A stretch of DNA of 64,000 nucleotides from Sesamum alatum (Eukaryota > Streptophyta > Magnoliopsida > Lamiales > Pedaliaceae), in assembly GCA_034509735.1 (NCBI GenBank), contig JACGWO010000004.1, positions 22,797,395 through 22,861,394 on the forward strand, read 5' to 3'. The position numbers and the translations under genes were made by a program. Positions 11,728-23,027 of the stretch are shown here, piece after piece (the first letter of the stretch is position 1; every line of letters starts with the position of its first letter). The notes beneath the pieces are model-generated. The model was given only the letters and a program-made list of their open reading frames with translations. It did no database searches and was not told where the DNA came from.

Positions 11728-12894
11728 ATGGCTCAAAAAACAGCAAAAAAGATCAGAAATCAGCATTCAAGTGGTAAGCTAACCACTCCTAATCCAAAGT
11801 TATGGCCAAATCTTCCACACCAGCTCATTGGCATGTTAGCAAGACAACCAAATCTGATGCAAAACATCACGTCTTTTGGTGGTGTTATCAAGTCATGGAG
11901 ATCAGCCTCTCGGCAATGCTACAGCAATGACGGCAAGGCTCGGTGGCCACAGCTCGTAGAAATCACCGAAGAAAAGGGCACCGAGCATCAGAAAAGCGGG
12001 CGTCTCCATACCATAGAAATCTCATTCCATGAAGAGTACCCCTATTGCTACTATAAGAGAAGATCATACAAGAAATGGTACCCTGGAATGTATTTCAAGG
12101 GCCATTCTCATGGAGAGCTAGTGGTTATGAGAGAAAATCCAGCTGATTTATACTTATGGGAGCCTGCTAGAGAATGTTACCGATACCTTCCAGCCTGGGA
12201 TCCTAATCTTGCTTTCAAAATGTGCACCCTGTCATCATCTCCAGATGACCCCAACGGCTGCAACGTACTGGTGCTAACGGGCGCTTGTTCCCCGGCTTTT
12301 GCATTCTTTAGACGGAGCAAGGATGAAAAGGCATGGACTATAGAAGACTGCACAGTTAAAGAACCTTATGCTCCCAACCAAAATATGCAGTTCACTAATG
12401 CCATTGGATTCCAAGGGAATTTTACGCGTTGAGCTTGCAGGGGAGTCTTGCAGTAATAGAGGATATTGATTCTCGTTTTAGAATCACAGCGATTGGCGGA
12501 AGCAGGGCTGTACCCTCTAAATTGTCAAGGCAATTCAGGGAGTATTTGGTTGAATCATGTGGAGAAAATATTGCTGGTTTTCCTTATATCAAGAAAATGG
12601 ATTGATCATGTGGAGGATGTTGAGGTTTTCAGGCTTGATATTCCCAACCTTTCGTGGGTGAAAGTGGAGAGTCTTGGGGATAGAACATTATTTTTGGAGG
12701 ATGAATGTTGCATGGAGGTTACTGCAAGCAAAGTGGGGTGTAAGAAGAACTGCATATACTTTTCTCATCGTAGAGTTTATGATCACTGGTCGATTTTTGA
12801 CATGGAAAGTAGGAGCATTTCACCAGGTTTTGGCACTAATGCTGAAATTCAAGAATCTTTAATGTGGGGTGAGCCGATATTGGATCAGGAGTAA
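11728..12894 (+). pseudogene. F-box/DUF295 (KIB-type beta-propeller) gene with two frameshifts
   Basis: The N-terminal segment (11728-12432) begins with an F-box-like stretch (LWPNLPHQLIGMLARQPNLMQ...KSWRS) and continues into a DUF295 domain (HGELVVM...LYLWEP...; NAIGFQG). The matching C-terminal half (12601-12894) has VEVFRLDIPNLSWVKVESLGDRTLF and NCIYFSHRRVYDHWSIFDM, standard DUF295 motifs. The middle (about 12417-12555) reads in a third register as FYALSLQGSLAVIEDIDSRF. So one base is missing near 12415 and one extra is present near 12558, and the two shifts cancel. DUF295 F-box proteins are putative SCF ubiquitin-ligase substrate adaptors. The total would be about 390 codons without introns, normal for the family. 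It is either a recent pseudogene or carries two sequencing errors. Confidence 0.8.
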
Positions 12895-13579
12895 TTGAGT
12901 TATGTACTCTTGTCAATGAAATGTATCTTGTCTTGTTCATCAGAGTGTCAACTTAAAGAAAATGTTATTTGACATCGTTCAAAATAAATGTGTAATTTGA
13001 TAATTACATTTATCGTTCCTATACTTAGAGATTTATTTGCTTTTGATCCCTCAAGTGTCGGTCCCTTCAATTTGGTCCTTAAATTCCAACTCTTTTGATG
13101 TTATAGATCCCACTATTAGTTTGGGCCTTAAAATGAACAGAAAGCAATAACTTGTAGACTGTAGAAAGTGTGGTATGGGCCAACTTAAATAACTTTTTGG
13201 CCCAAGTTAATATTTGTGGTTTTACGAATCTTAGCGCAAGTCCAATAACCAGATAATCATTCCATTCGCACTTTACGATCTAATTGAGTTAGAGCAATTT
13301 TGGCAATTTTTTGATATAATAATATTCTTATAATTCATAGGGTCGTCTCAACCTGTAGAATTAAGATATTATTGAACTTCGACGATTTCAAATAAATAAA
13401 TATGTAGTTCCAAAATGCATATTTTAAAATCAAAAGTAAAAGTCGATATTTTTTATACCTCCCAAAATTCTTCATGGAATTCAAGCCCAAAGTACATCAT
13501 CAAAGCAACTAGCTGGCTATCAGAAGGCTAGCTCAACTACTCCCGTTTGCCAAGCATCGGATTTTTTATCATGAGGATG
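12895..13579. other. Intergenic DNA, nothing recognised
   Basis: AT-rich sequence with stretches such as GATCCCTCAAGTGTCGGTCC that look like decayed MITE interior. No ORF, RNA gene or paired terminus was found. Confidence 0.4.
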
Positions 13580-13701
13580 CACCATTGGAGGCACCAATAC
13601 TTGAGGGTAGAAGTTTGAACTGTTGTGTTTAGTGTTGCAAATGATAAAGCGTCGGGCCCCGATGGCTACTCGGCGGGATTCTTCAAATCAGCCTTGACGC
13701 T

Positions 13702-14457
13702 TGTTGAATAATGTGGCCCATGACCCTTGGGAGGCCCAATGCTCACTAAGCCCAGCAACCCTTCGACTTTGGATGGCCCAGAGCTGCACGTTACACAGCC
13801 CACTCATGGAACCGGCCCACTCTGAACCCGACCCGAGAGCCCACACTACTTATACCTATCCTAACCCTAATATGAAGTTGTGCCTCTCATTCTCACCTCT
13901 TCCTCTCTCCGACTTCTCTCTCTCTTCTTGAAGAGATGTCTCCTTGGCTCCCACCCATCTGCCGTTTTTTGATGGCTTTAGAAAATGGCTCCACCGCCAC
14001 CATGCCTCCTCAAACAGCCATCTGCATCTCCTATAGCGATTTCTCCTCTTCTTCTTACCTCTCTGTGAAACAGCCTTTGTGAGCCTGAGACTTTATAACC
14101 TTTGTGGATCCTTCATAGTTCTGAGTGATACTTCGTGGTCCTGAGTGGATAGCCTTTTTGTGAGGACTTGTGTAGTGTGGTTCAGAGGAAGCCTGTGTGG
14201 CTCTTCCCTGGACTCCATTCTGGTGCAACCGGTCGAAGGGTGCCGGCCTTGTGGCTGTGAGCAGCCCCACCGGATCTGGCTCCCTGAGCCTACAGACAGT
14301 CTTTCTGTTTACTAGGTTAAGTTCTCTCTTTACTTTTGTATTCCCCCCCCCCCTTTTGATTAATCTGTAATTTGTTGGTTGTTCGTAACCCTTTCTCCGC
14401 CTGTAATTAAAATTTGCTATATGTCATCCGATCCGCTGGTGGTGTGTCCACCCAACA
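13702..14457 (+). mobile_element. Solo LTR, 756 bp, inserted in the LINE
   Basis: It starts TGTTG and ends CAACA, perfect 5-bp inverted termini of LTR type. It is flanked by ACGCT (13697-13701) and AAGCT (14458-14462), a 5-bp target duplication with one mismatch. The two LINE halves are contiguous in frame across the insertion with one target copy kept. The interior holds a pyrimidine-rich part and a C homopolymer (14343-14353). It does not resemble the copia A-D LTRs. Confidence 0.75.
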
Positions 14458-14725
14458 AAGCTAATAGGGCCTGAAGTCACATTAGCCATTCAGGAATTCT
14501 TTCTTTCAGGCAGACTACTTAAGCAACTTAACACCATGTTGCATACTCTCATTCCTAAAGTTTAACTTCTCTCCTCGGGGTGGCTGATTTCCGCCCTATA
14601 GTGTGCTGCAATATGTTCTATAAGATCATTACAAAGATAATGGTGGCTCGTCTAACCACGGGGCTTGGTCAACTGATTGACATCAAAAACGCTGTTGTGC
14701 CGGGCGTAAGATTAGTGAGAACGTT

Positions 14726-15001
14726 TTGATGGCTCAGGAGTTGTTTGCGGGTTACAATCAGCAAAAATCGCCACCTTGCTGTGCTTTGAAGGCAGACTTT
14801 CGGAAGGCCTTTTATTCGGTGGTCTGGACCTTCTTAGAAGAAACCTTACAACTATTTAACTTTCCACCGAGGTTTCGTAAGTGGATTTCTGAATGTGTCA
14901 CTATGGTTAGCTATTCCATCAACCTTATTGGTGGCTCCATAGGTTTTTTCGAGGTGTTCGGGGGCTACAACAAGGGGACCCTTTGGCCCCTTACCTCATG
15001 A
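14726..15001 (+). pseudogene. LINE reverse transcriptase fragment, palm region
   Basis: A 91-codon open stretch carries LKADFRKAFYSVVWTFL, equivalent to the first catalytic aspartate motif (D-x-x-K-A-F/Y-D-x-V-x-W) of LINE RTs; the later Asp is replaced by Tyr-Ser. It continues with FPPRFRKWISECVTMVSYSI, the usual next block. The active-site block follows in another frame, so no functional enzyme is possible. Confidence 0.7.
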
Positions 15002-15484
15002 TTAAGGCCCCTCATCCTTTTCATTCGATTAGCGCTCTGAGGAGTTACGACTAGACATGCTCTGCTTCGCGGATGATACCCTTCTATTCTGCAAGGCAGA
15101 CGTGCATTCTGTGCAAGAAGCTTTAGCAAAATTTGCTCACCTCTCGGGACTTGAGGCTAATCCTATGAAAACCTAGGTTCTCATTTCAAAAACAACATTA
15201 GACCAAACACAGGACATCCCCAACGTACTGAACTTTCAGCTCGAATCCCTTCAAAATAAGTACTTAGGCCTCTCACTAGTGTCATCTAAGCTCACTACCA
15301 CGGAATGCAGGCCGCTTGTACAAAAAGTTGATCAGTGTATACTTGGATGGGCTTCCTATGAACTCTCTTTTGAGGCACGGACATGACTCATTAAATCAGT
15401 CCTTTGCTCACTTAGTATTTATTGGTCGGCTTCTTTTGTGCTACCTAAAGGTGTCCTTAAGATCCTTGAAGCAAAACTTCACGG

Positions 15485-17415
15485 TATAGCGCGAATGCGG
15501 AAGCGCGGTATAAAATTAAAATACGAAAATTTAAACATGCTTTAATGAAATAAAATAACACGTTCAATGGGTGTACCCTTGAAAAACCCGGGCATTCGGT
15601 GTATCTCATGAAATTAAAAGCATAAACAAATCATGGAGGCCATAGGATTGAAAAATAAAAGGAAACGAAAATAATAAATCGGAACCTACCGATTGTCGTT
15701 TTCGTCTTCTAACCGGTACTCGCGTTGTTCCCCGATTTGCACCAAATCTCGTGTTTGAGACTCTCCAAACAGTAACACGCAATCCACCCACGTATCTTGT
15801 ACGTCGTGCTAGCGAACGAACAAGTATTTATTGGAGATGATGAATTAATAACACGTTATTGATTAACGGTATTAATTTCCTTAGTTCTAATATTGCAAGA
15901 ACAAAAGAACAAGAAGTATTTTCTTGTAAGAGGAGAGAGAGAGAGGGCGGACGAGTAAAGGGAGAGAGGGAGCCGAAAATTGGTGTGTGTTGTGTGTGTT
16001 GGAATTTCATCACTTCACAAATAGTGAAAGGCTAGGACTATATATAGAGGAGGAGTTTAATCCTCTTTAAACTCCAACTACTCTAAAAAGGTCTATTTTG
16101 ACTAGGATTTTGACCTAGTCAAAGTCCTAGTCAAAGTAGTATTTGACCTAGTCAAATTAATCCTAGCCATCCATCTCTCCCTTTCCAAATCAACCATTAA
16201 TTTAATTTAATGGAATATTTTAATCCTATTAAATATTCCAAAAGCCCAAATAAATAAATATAAATATTTATTCTAAGGCCATTAAATTAATTCTCTAATA
16301 AATCTAATTTATTAGGTTAATCCCTTTTATCAAATAGAAGGAATTAATTCTCCAAGAAAATAAAAGGACCCGATTAAATCCAATTTAATCATTCCTTTTC
16401 TCCAATATTTAATTCTAAATTAAATACTTAATGTGTGTGGATTGTGTGTGACTTTTTAGGTTCACCTTTCAGCTAGACTTGGTCGGATTCCTAGAATCCA
16501 TCCGTTACCATGGGTGGCCATCTAGCAACGGTCCATGACACTAGAGACTAGGTGAATTTTCGGGGATGAACATTTAGGCTCTAAGTTCTGTCTACGGTCT
16601 CACCACTTAGGGTTTAGGGCACGGAAAATGCAGGTACCCATTTTGGACCTAAGTGTCGGTCTGTCCTTACTAAACGCCGCAAGGGAAACCTTCCCTTCTG
16701 TTCAGTTACTGTGGCCACAGATTTTAGGGACAAGACACAGAGCATACGTGAGACTCAACTGTCAATGCCTTTGACAGGACACAGATCCTTTCTTGGAAAC
16801 TACTGTCACTCTGTACACCAGAGCTGCACTAGACATGGCTTATGACTACTCAAGTGCTTCTTGGCAATCTCTCACCATATCTAAGATATAGACCTGATAT
16901 ACAGGTAAACTCAGCAGTTCCTCAAGTCAAAGGACTTGGCCTGTACCGTTGGAACCGAGAATACACGTCATACCTTGCCGACCCTACTCAAGGTCCTCCG
17001 TAAGACGGTTCCCGCGAGTCACCTTAGTCAGCTGCTCCCTAGCAGGCTAACCCACTAACACTGCTTAGACGACCTTCGTCACCCGTCGATGAAATACGAC
17101 AACAGATGCTTAGTGCAAGTCTCAAGGGGAATCTCGGTACCCATTTTCGAGATTCCTTGGCTTGGAGATTTTCGGACTGATTTCATGGAACTACCTCCAA
17201 GCGTAGTCCCAGTCCCTGAAATAGGTTTTCAGTTCGTGGGCTTTGTTTGCATAGTGAACAGATAGATATAAAGCAGAAAAGTGAACGCAAACAAAGTAAT
17301 GTCAGAATGAATTTCACTTCTTTATTCATTTATAGTTTATCAAAACACTGAAATTGTATAGACATAGGTTACATTTTGCCCGCCAAGATTGGCTATATGG
17401 TCACCTATTCTAACA
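15485..17415 (-). repeat. Copia copy A 3' LTR
   Basis: It begins TGTTAGAATAGGTGACCATA (complement ending at 17415) directly after the polypurine-like GTCAAGTGGGAGAT and is collinear with the copy B LTR over its whole length. It contains a TATA box, an AT-rich U3 with TTGAC clusters, and the ATACACCGAA...TATACCGCG downstream part. The last roughly 27 bp are missing at 15485. Confidence 0.88.
16039..16046 (-). promoter_or_regulatory. LTR A TATA box
   Basis: TATATATA within CTCCTCTATATATAGTCCTAG on the minus strand, at the same place as in LTR B. It marks the U3 promoter core. Confidence 0.6.
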
Positions 17416-17431
17416 ATCTCCCACTTGACCT

Positions 17432-19024
17432 TTAAAGCCAATCTCCCATATGTCTAATCCACATCTTCTCAAGATGTTGCGTATGAGCGCTCTGCAACAT
17501 AGGCTTTGTTAGCGGATCTGCTGTGTTGTCTGCTGAGTTTACTCGGTCTATCCGAACGTCACCTCTTCCTACCATTTCTCTTAGAAGATGGTAGCGTCTA
17601 AGAATGTGTTTGGAACGGTGATGAGATCTCGGTTCCTTTGCTTGCGCTGTTCCACCGTTGTTATCACAGAAGATGACAACGGGCTCGGCGATGCTAGGCA
17701 CCACACCCAACTCTTGGATGTAGTTTCTCATCCAAACCGCTTCCTTGGCAGCTTCTGAAGCTACTATGTATTCAGCCTCTGTGGTGGAGTCAACAGTGGT
17801 TGCTTGCTTGGAACTTTTCCAAGCCACTACTCTTCCATTGAGTTTGAATACGTAACCCGATTGAGACTTGGCATCATCGTCATCAGACTGGAAGCTAGCG
17901 TCGCTAAAACCTTCCAGAATTAGTTCTCCATTGCCATAGACTAAGAACATTTCCTTAGTCCTCCTTAGGTACTTAAGGATGCCCTTAACAGCATTCCAAT
18001 GTGCCTCTCCTGCACAGGCTTGATATCTGCTTGTCACGCTCAAAACGTAAGCAATGTCAGGCCTTGTGCAGTGGACTGCATATTGGATGCTACCTACGAC
18101 AGAAGCATAGGGGATGACTTTCATCCTTTCAAGTTCCTCATCAGTCTGGGGGGACTGTTTCTTGGATAACTTGATCCCATGCCTCATTGGAAGGAATCCT
18201 CGTTTGGAGTTGTCCATTCGATATATCTTTAGGACCTTTTCCATATACAAGTTTTGGGTGAGCCCTAACATCCTTTTAGATCTGTCCCTGATGATCTGGA
18301 TGCCTAGGATGTAGGAGGTTTCACCCAAGTCCTTCATGGAAAACTGGGTTGACAACCATGCTTTTGTGTCTCCCAACATTCTAACGTCATTACCAATGAG
18401 TAAAATGTCATCCACATAAAGCACTAGGAACACTACAGAGCTCCCACTGAGCTTCTTGTATACACAAGGGTCGGATTCGTTTTTGATGAAGTCATAGCCC
18501 CGTATTACTTCATCAAAGCGAATGTTCCAACTTCAGGATGCTTGTTTGAGGCCATAGATGGACTTCTAGAGACGATAAACCTTTTGTTCTTGTCCAGTGA
18601 CTGTGAAACCCTCCGGCTGATCCATATAGATCTCTTCCTCAACGAAATCGTTAAGGAAAGCCGTTTTCACGTCCATCTGCCATATCTCATAGTCATACCA
18701 TGCTGCTATGGCGAGCAGGATCTGAATGGACTTAGCCATGGCTACCGGCGAGTAGGTATCCTCAAAATCGACCCCGGGTCGTTGAGTGTATCCCTTAGCT
18801 ACAAGCCTAGCCTTAAAGGTTGTGACTTCTCCATCAACTCCAAGTTTGCGCTTATAGACCCACTTACAGCCAAATGGCTTAACACCTTTCGGTGGATCTA
18901 CAAGTCCCCAGACTTGGTTCTCGCTCATGGAGTCCATTTCAATTTTCATGTCAGACATCGCTTCTCCATATGTCTTAGGATCGTTATCCAAAAGACCGGT
19001 CGCACTTAGAAAGCCATATCTCAC
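17432..19024 (-). pseudogene. Copia A reverse transcriptase and RNase H
   Basis: Segment 18566-19024 holds the RT fingers (FGCKWVYKRKLGVDGEVTTF, VDFEDTYSPVAMAKSI, MDVKTAFLNDFVEEEIYMDQ). Segment 17432-18433 (333 aa) starts just before the active site (VLYVDDILLIGND) and includes the thumb and an RNase H with TTEAEYIVASEAAKEAVWM and CDNNGGTAQAKEP. It ends at 17432, 16 bp before the LTR. A frame break and stop separate the two segments near 18440-18560, so the protein cannot be made whole. The RNase H part is unusually well kept. Confidence 0.88.
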
Positions 19025-19039
19025 TGGAGGTCTGGACTC

Positions 19040-20466
19040 TCTAGTAGACCTACGGAGAACGGGAACGTCAGTGGTGACTGTGGGCGCTGACTGTATTGGA
19101 GCCGGCGGTTCAGGGACCAGGGCTGGCTGTTCCTGAGGATGTCATTCATGCCTAGGATGTTGGACTTCTCGAGGTCAATCAGCCCTTCTGGTGTCTATCC
19201 TGAATCCTCTAAGTGAGCGTTCCGTGGCTACCTTTGATGGCTGGATTCCATCACTTGATTCCTCAAGGATCAGCTCATCAGGTTGGATATCCTCTGGGAA
19301 GCCTTGCTCCAAGAACACTGCATTCCTTGAACAAACACCTTTTGTTCCAAGGGGTCATAAAAGTAATAACCCGCAGTTTCTTTAGGATATCCAACGAACC
19401 TGCATAAGCTAGACCTGGATTCTAGCTTATCTCCCACTAACCTCTTGACGTATGCAAAGCTACCCCACACTTTCAAGTAGTTGTAGGACGCAGGCTTGCC
19501 ATGTCATATCTCATATGGCGTTTGGGTCAATACACTGGTTGGTGCCAAATTTAGCAACTCGGCCGCCGTTTCCAATGCGTAGCCCCAAAAGGACAAGGGC
19601 AATTTGGTAAAACTCATCATGGATTGAACCATGTCCAATAGGGTTCGATTCCTCCTTTCAGAGACACCATTCAATTGTGGTGTCCCGAGATGTGTCCATT
19701 AAGATATTATACCATTTTCTTTTAGATAATTAAGGAACTCGGCACTAAGGTATTCACCGCCTCAGTCTGACCGTAGGACTTTAATTTTGCAGTTGATCTG
19801 GTTCTCCACTTCAAGTCTAAATTCTTTAAACCTCTCAAGAGCTTCAGACTTGTATCTCATTAAGTAAACATAACCATACCGTGAATGATCATCGGTAAAG
19901 GTTATGAAGTAGGAGAACCCACCTCAGGCCTGCGTCCTTAGTGGTCCACAAACGTCTGTATGGACCAAGTCCAACAGACCTGTGGCAAGCCTGCTTTGTC
20001 CTACAAAGGGCTTCTTGGTCATTTTCCCTCTTAGACAAGATTCACAAATTGGTAGCTCACTCAAGTCCCCTACCTCTAGGTTCTTTGAGTCTACCAATCT
20101 TTTCATCCTATCTAGGGATATGTGACCTAACCTAGCGTGCCACAGTTGTGTGTTCCCGTTATTATCTATTTTACGTTTGTGTTGAGCGTTAAAAACGAAG
20201 TTCGTTTGTTGCAAGATATAGAGCCCATTATTTAATGTACCAAGCAGATGAGCAATTCCACACCTCATCAAATAAAAGCAACTTTTATTGATCATAAACT
20301 CATAACTACTATTGTCCAACAATGGAATGGAAATGATGTTTTTAATCATACTAGGCACAAAATAAACTTGCTCTAATTCTATGCTAATACTATCACTAAC
20401 TACTAGAGTGGCAGATCCTACTGCTTCTGTCGAGATGGGCTTGCCATTCCCAAGCTTCAGGATCAT
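19040..20466 (-). pseudogene. Copia A protease tail, GAG-pre-integrase and integrase
   Basis: The open stretch 19924-20466 carries the protease C-terminal part, the LWHARLGHISLDRM...CESCLRGK His/Cys zinc domain, and the first integrase aspartate (LVHTDVCGPL). The catalytic core continues to about 19500 with DDHSRYGYVYLM and [15 protein letters not shown] stop replaces an Arg/Gly codon near 19770. Integrase would insert the cDNA. Several stops and at least one frame change make it inactive. Confidence 0.82.
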
Positions 20467-21457
20467 ATCCCCGCTATCCAGTTTTCTGCTTCTTTTTCAG
20501 CACCTGCAAATTATTGCAAATGTGAGCTCCACAGCCGGTATCTAATACCCATGAGGCAGAATTAGTGACCATATTAACCTCAATCACAAATATACCTTGG
20601 TTTGAGAAGAGCTTAGGGCACTCTCTCTTCCAATGCCCTTTCTCACGACAATTGATACATATGTCATATGCCTTTGAGTGTTGCTTGGAGACAACCTTTC
20701 CCTTTCCTTTGCCTTTCCCCTCTTTGGCAATGGGAACACTCTTAGTGTTTGTAGCTGCTTTGACGGCCTTTCCCTTCCCTTTCTTCTTTTTTCAATGTCC
20801 GACACCTTTGCCTTTCGTCTTGGAAGTTGAAGCACCTCCAAACAATATGGAAGGCGTGGACTTCTTAGTCATTGCCTCGTATTGCACCAACATATTAATC
20901 AACTCATGAATGCCCTTCTCAAGTGCGTTCATGTTGTTGTTGACCATAAGTTGGTCGAAGGAGGGTGGGAGTGACTGAAGGATCACATCTATGTACGTTT
21001 CATTGTCGAGGCCTGCCTTTAGGTCCTCGAGCTTTTCCACCAGGGTAAGCATTTTAACCCCGTGCTCTTGTACAGAGGATCCTTCTGTCATTTTGGTTCC
21101 CAAGAACGCCTTGGTCGCGACATACCTAGTATGTCGGTACGGGACTGCATAGCAATCCTTAAGGCGAGCCATAATGGAAGGGACATCGTCTAGCCTTTCA
21201 TACTGCTTCTGAATCTCATTCGTCATTGAAGCAAGTATGACGCTACAGACCTTCCGGTTATCCTTATGCCAAGTCTCGAACGTCTCACGTTCTTCTGGCG
21301 TGGATCCTTCCGGTAAGGTCCTAGGGAGAGGCTCGTCCATGACGTAGCCTTGGTTCTCATAATCTAGGACTATCCTGAGATTGTGCAACCAGTCGTTGTA
21401 ATTGGTTCCATTGAATTTGTTTGTCTCAAGAATGGTTGAAAGTGGGTTCTTAGACAT
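20467..21457 (-). pseudogene. Copia A gag (nucleocapsid) with zinc knuckle
   Basis: The start codon at 21457 gives MSKNPLSTILETNKFNGTNY, the same start as copies B and D and a UBN2/gag pattern. The frame is open to a stop at 20792 replacing a tryptophan codon in the basic region. It then reads on to a C-x2-C-x4-H-x4-C knuckle and the protease DTG region. A one-base A insertion near 20490 shifts the frame. Gag packages the element RNA into virus-like particles. The longer ORF upstream of 21457 is not supported, because leader homology runs through it. Confidence 0.85.
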
Positions 21458-21539
21458 TTTTAAATCTACATTTAAATTAGAGTTCGCGATCAGCAGAGTA
21501 TAAAAGACGGTGGTTTGATAAAAAATTAAATGCATGCGT

Positions 21540-21936
21540 TGAGGAAGGGTGACAAGAAGGCTATGAACGAGGTTGAGTCGTTGGCCACCAAGATAGGATG
21601 ACTGAAGGTTGTGTGGAATACCTCCAATCATATGAGCATAAGGGTGTTCTACCCACGACCCGCCTCGAAGGTGCTCGTGATTTCCTGAAGTCTTCAGCCT
21701 TCCAGGTCGCTATGGAGATAAAAGCTGCCCAGTTCACAAATGACGGCTTCAAACTGTGTCGGGCTCAAACGCAGAAGCTTGGCTGTTTTGTCAAAAGTTT
21801 CCATCAGTCCCGCCTCGATCCCACACTAAATTGCAACCTTGAAGCTCCTTCAGTTTACGACGCCCCAACCGTCGAGCCCGACGAGTTTGATGCATTAATG
21901 AATGAGATCGAATGGACATTTGCTCCTAGCCTTTAA
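21540..21936 (+). pseudogene. Orphan ORF fragment, possibly the tail of a gypsy-type transposon protein
   Basis: An open stretch from 21598 to 21936 (112 aa) has a polar, helical middle (GARDFLKSSAFQVAMEI, NDGFKLCRAQTQKLGCF) and an acidic end (EPDEFDALMNEIEW). In-frame-like coding continues upstream in another register to 21540 (NEVESLATKIG). Such charged tails resemble the C termini of the coiled-coil proteins annotated in plants as putative gypsy-type transposon proteins; this is recalled, not tested. It abuts the truncated end of copia A. Confidence 0.35.
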
Positions 21937-23027
21937 TTCTAGATGTACTTCTGTCCTTTAATTTTTCATTACAGAGATCAATCGACCATCTGATCCTTTA
22001 CATAGTTCTAGACATAGTCGATCTTAGATGGTTCATCAATCTCAATACTTGTACAACCTTTTCATGCATGGTGCCTTTCGTACGATCTGGGGATCCTTTT
22101 TGCTTGCTATGGAATTTCAATTTAGACGATTGTTACTTGTTCTTGCCATTGCTTGGTTGTTTTACTAGATCGAGGAATTAGCCATTCTCTAACCAACCTT
22201 AGATCAAAGATGGGGCCTTTCGCAGGCAAAGTTACCCTTTCATCTTTTCCAGATCTAAATCTCGATCTTTCTCAGATCCAATCTTGGGCCTTTTACAGGT
22301 AAAAAACTTTCGATCTTTTTCAGATCGAAATCTCGATCAGTCTTAGATCAAATGTTAGACCTTTTATAGGTTAAATTTAATTCTTTCGATCTTTTTACAT
22401 ATTGAAATCTCGATCTTTCTCAGATCAAATGTTTACAAGTCAAATTTACTTCTTTCGATCTTTTCAGATCGAAATCTTGATCTTTCTCAGATAAAATATT
22501 AGACCTTTTATAGGTCAAATTTAATTCTTTCGATCTTTTCCAGATTGAAATCTCGATCTTTCTCAGATAAAATGTTGGACCATTTTAGGTCAAATTTATT
22601 TCTATCGATCTTTCTTAGATCAAACGGTGGACCTTTTACAGGCCCATTTTAATTCTTTCGATCTTTTTCCTATCGAAATCTCAGTATTTCTCGGATCAAA
22701 TGTTGGACTTTTTACAGGTCGAATTTAATCGTTTGTTCCAGTTCGATCTTCAAATTACACATTAAAAGGAAGTGTGGTCTTTTTCAAACCTTTCCATACA
22801 TAATCCTTTCTCAGGCGGTGATCTTTCTCAGATTGTCATTTGACGAACATTCTACATTTGACCCGAGTTTGGGCACTTTCTTAGAGCCCTAAAATTTTAC
22901 AAAAATAGACTACTCGGCCCTACGCATAGTATTTCATCAGATTATGAATATTCCACAAACGAGGTAGATCCTCTCCTTGCAAATCCTATAATTTATAAGT
23001 GCCTTTCTTCTTAATCTCAACCACTTT
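21937..23027. other. Non-coding gap around the tandem repeat
   Basis: Apart from the tandem repeat, no ORF or element terminus is visible. It may be untranslated sequence of the same gypsy element that supplies the pol fragment on the right, but no LTR was found. Confidence 0.35.
22190..22740 (+). repeat. Tandem repeat, about 72-77 bp unit, GATCTTTCTCAGATC type
   Basis: About seven diverged copies of a unit AAATCTCGATCTTTCTCAGATC...GACCTTTTACAGGTC...TTCTTTCGATCTTTT follow one another. Unit starts are near 22259, 22331, 22405, 22472, 22549 and 22676. Each unit carries short inverted pairs (GATC...GATC, GACCT...AGGTC). It lies between the orphan ORF and the gypsy pol fragment and holds no gene. 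Confidence 0.85.

Larger units (their letters stand above)
13580..15484 (+). mobile_element. LINE reverse-transcriptase fragment, interrupted by a solo LTR
   Basis: The sequence before 13700 encodes the LINE RT entry motif (NDKASGPDGYSAGFF). After 14462 the same domain resumes with the next conserved block (IQEFFLSGRLLKQLN) and continues through 14726-15001 (ALKADFRKAFYSVVWTFLEETL) to SVYWSASFVLPKGV-like sequence near 15420-15475. The YADD region (about 15058-15080, CFADDTLLF) is in another frame. Both LINE ends are missing. The right end is cut by copia copy A. Confidence 0.75.
15485..21531 (-). mobile_element. Ty1/copia retrotransposon copy A, 5' end missing
   Basis: On the minus strand, gag starts at 21457, pol runs to 17432, and a 3' LTR (17415 down to 15485) follows directly. 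The order protease, integrase, RT, RNase H identifies Ty1/copia. Upstream of gag only about 75 bp of leader matches copy B (to about 21531). There is no 5' LTR or primer-binding site. The outer LTR end lacks about 27 bp and abuts the LINE at 15484. Stops and frameshifts are present. Confidence 0.9.
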
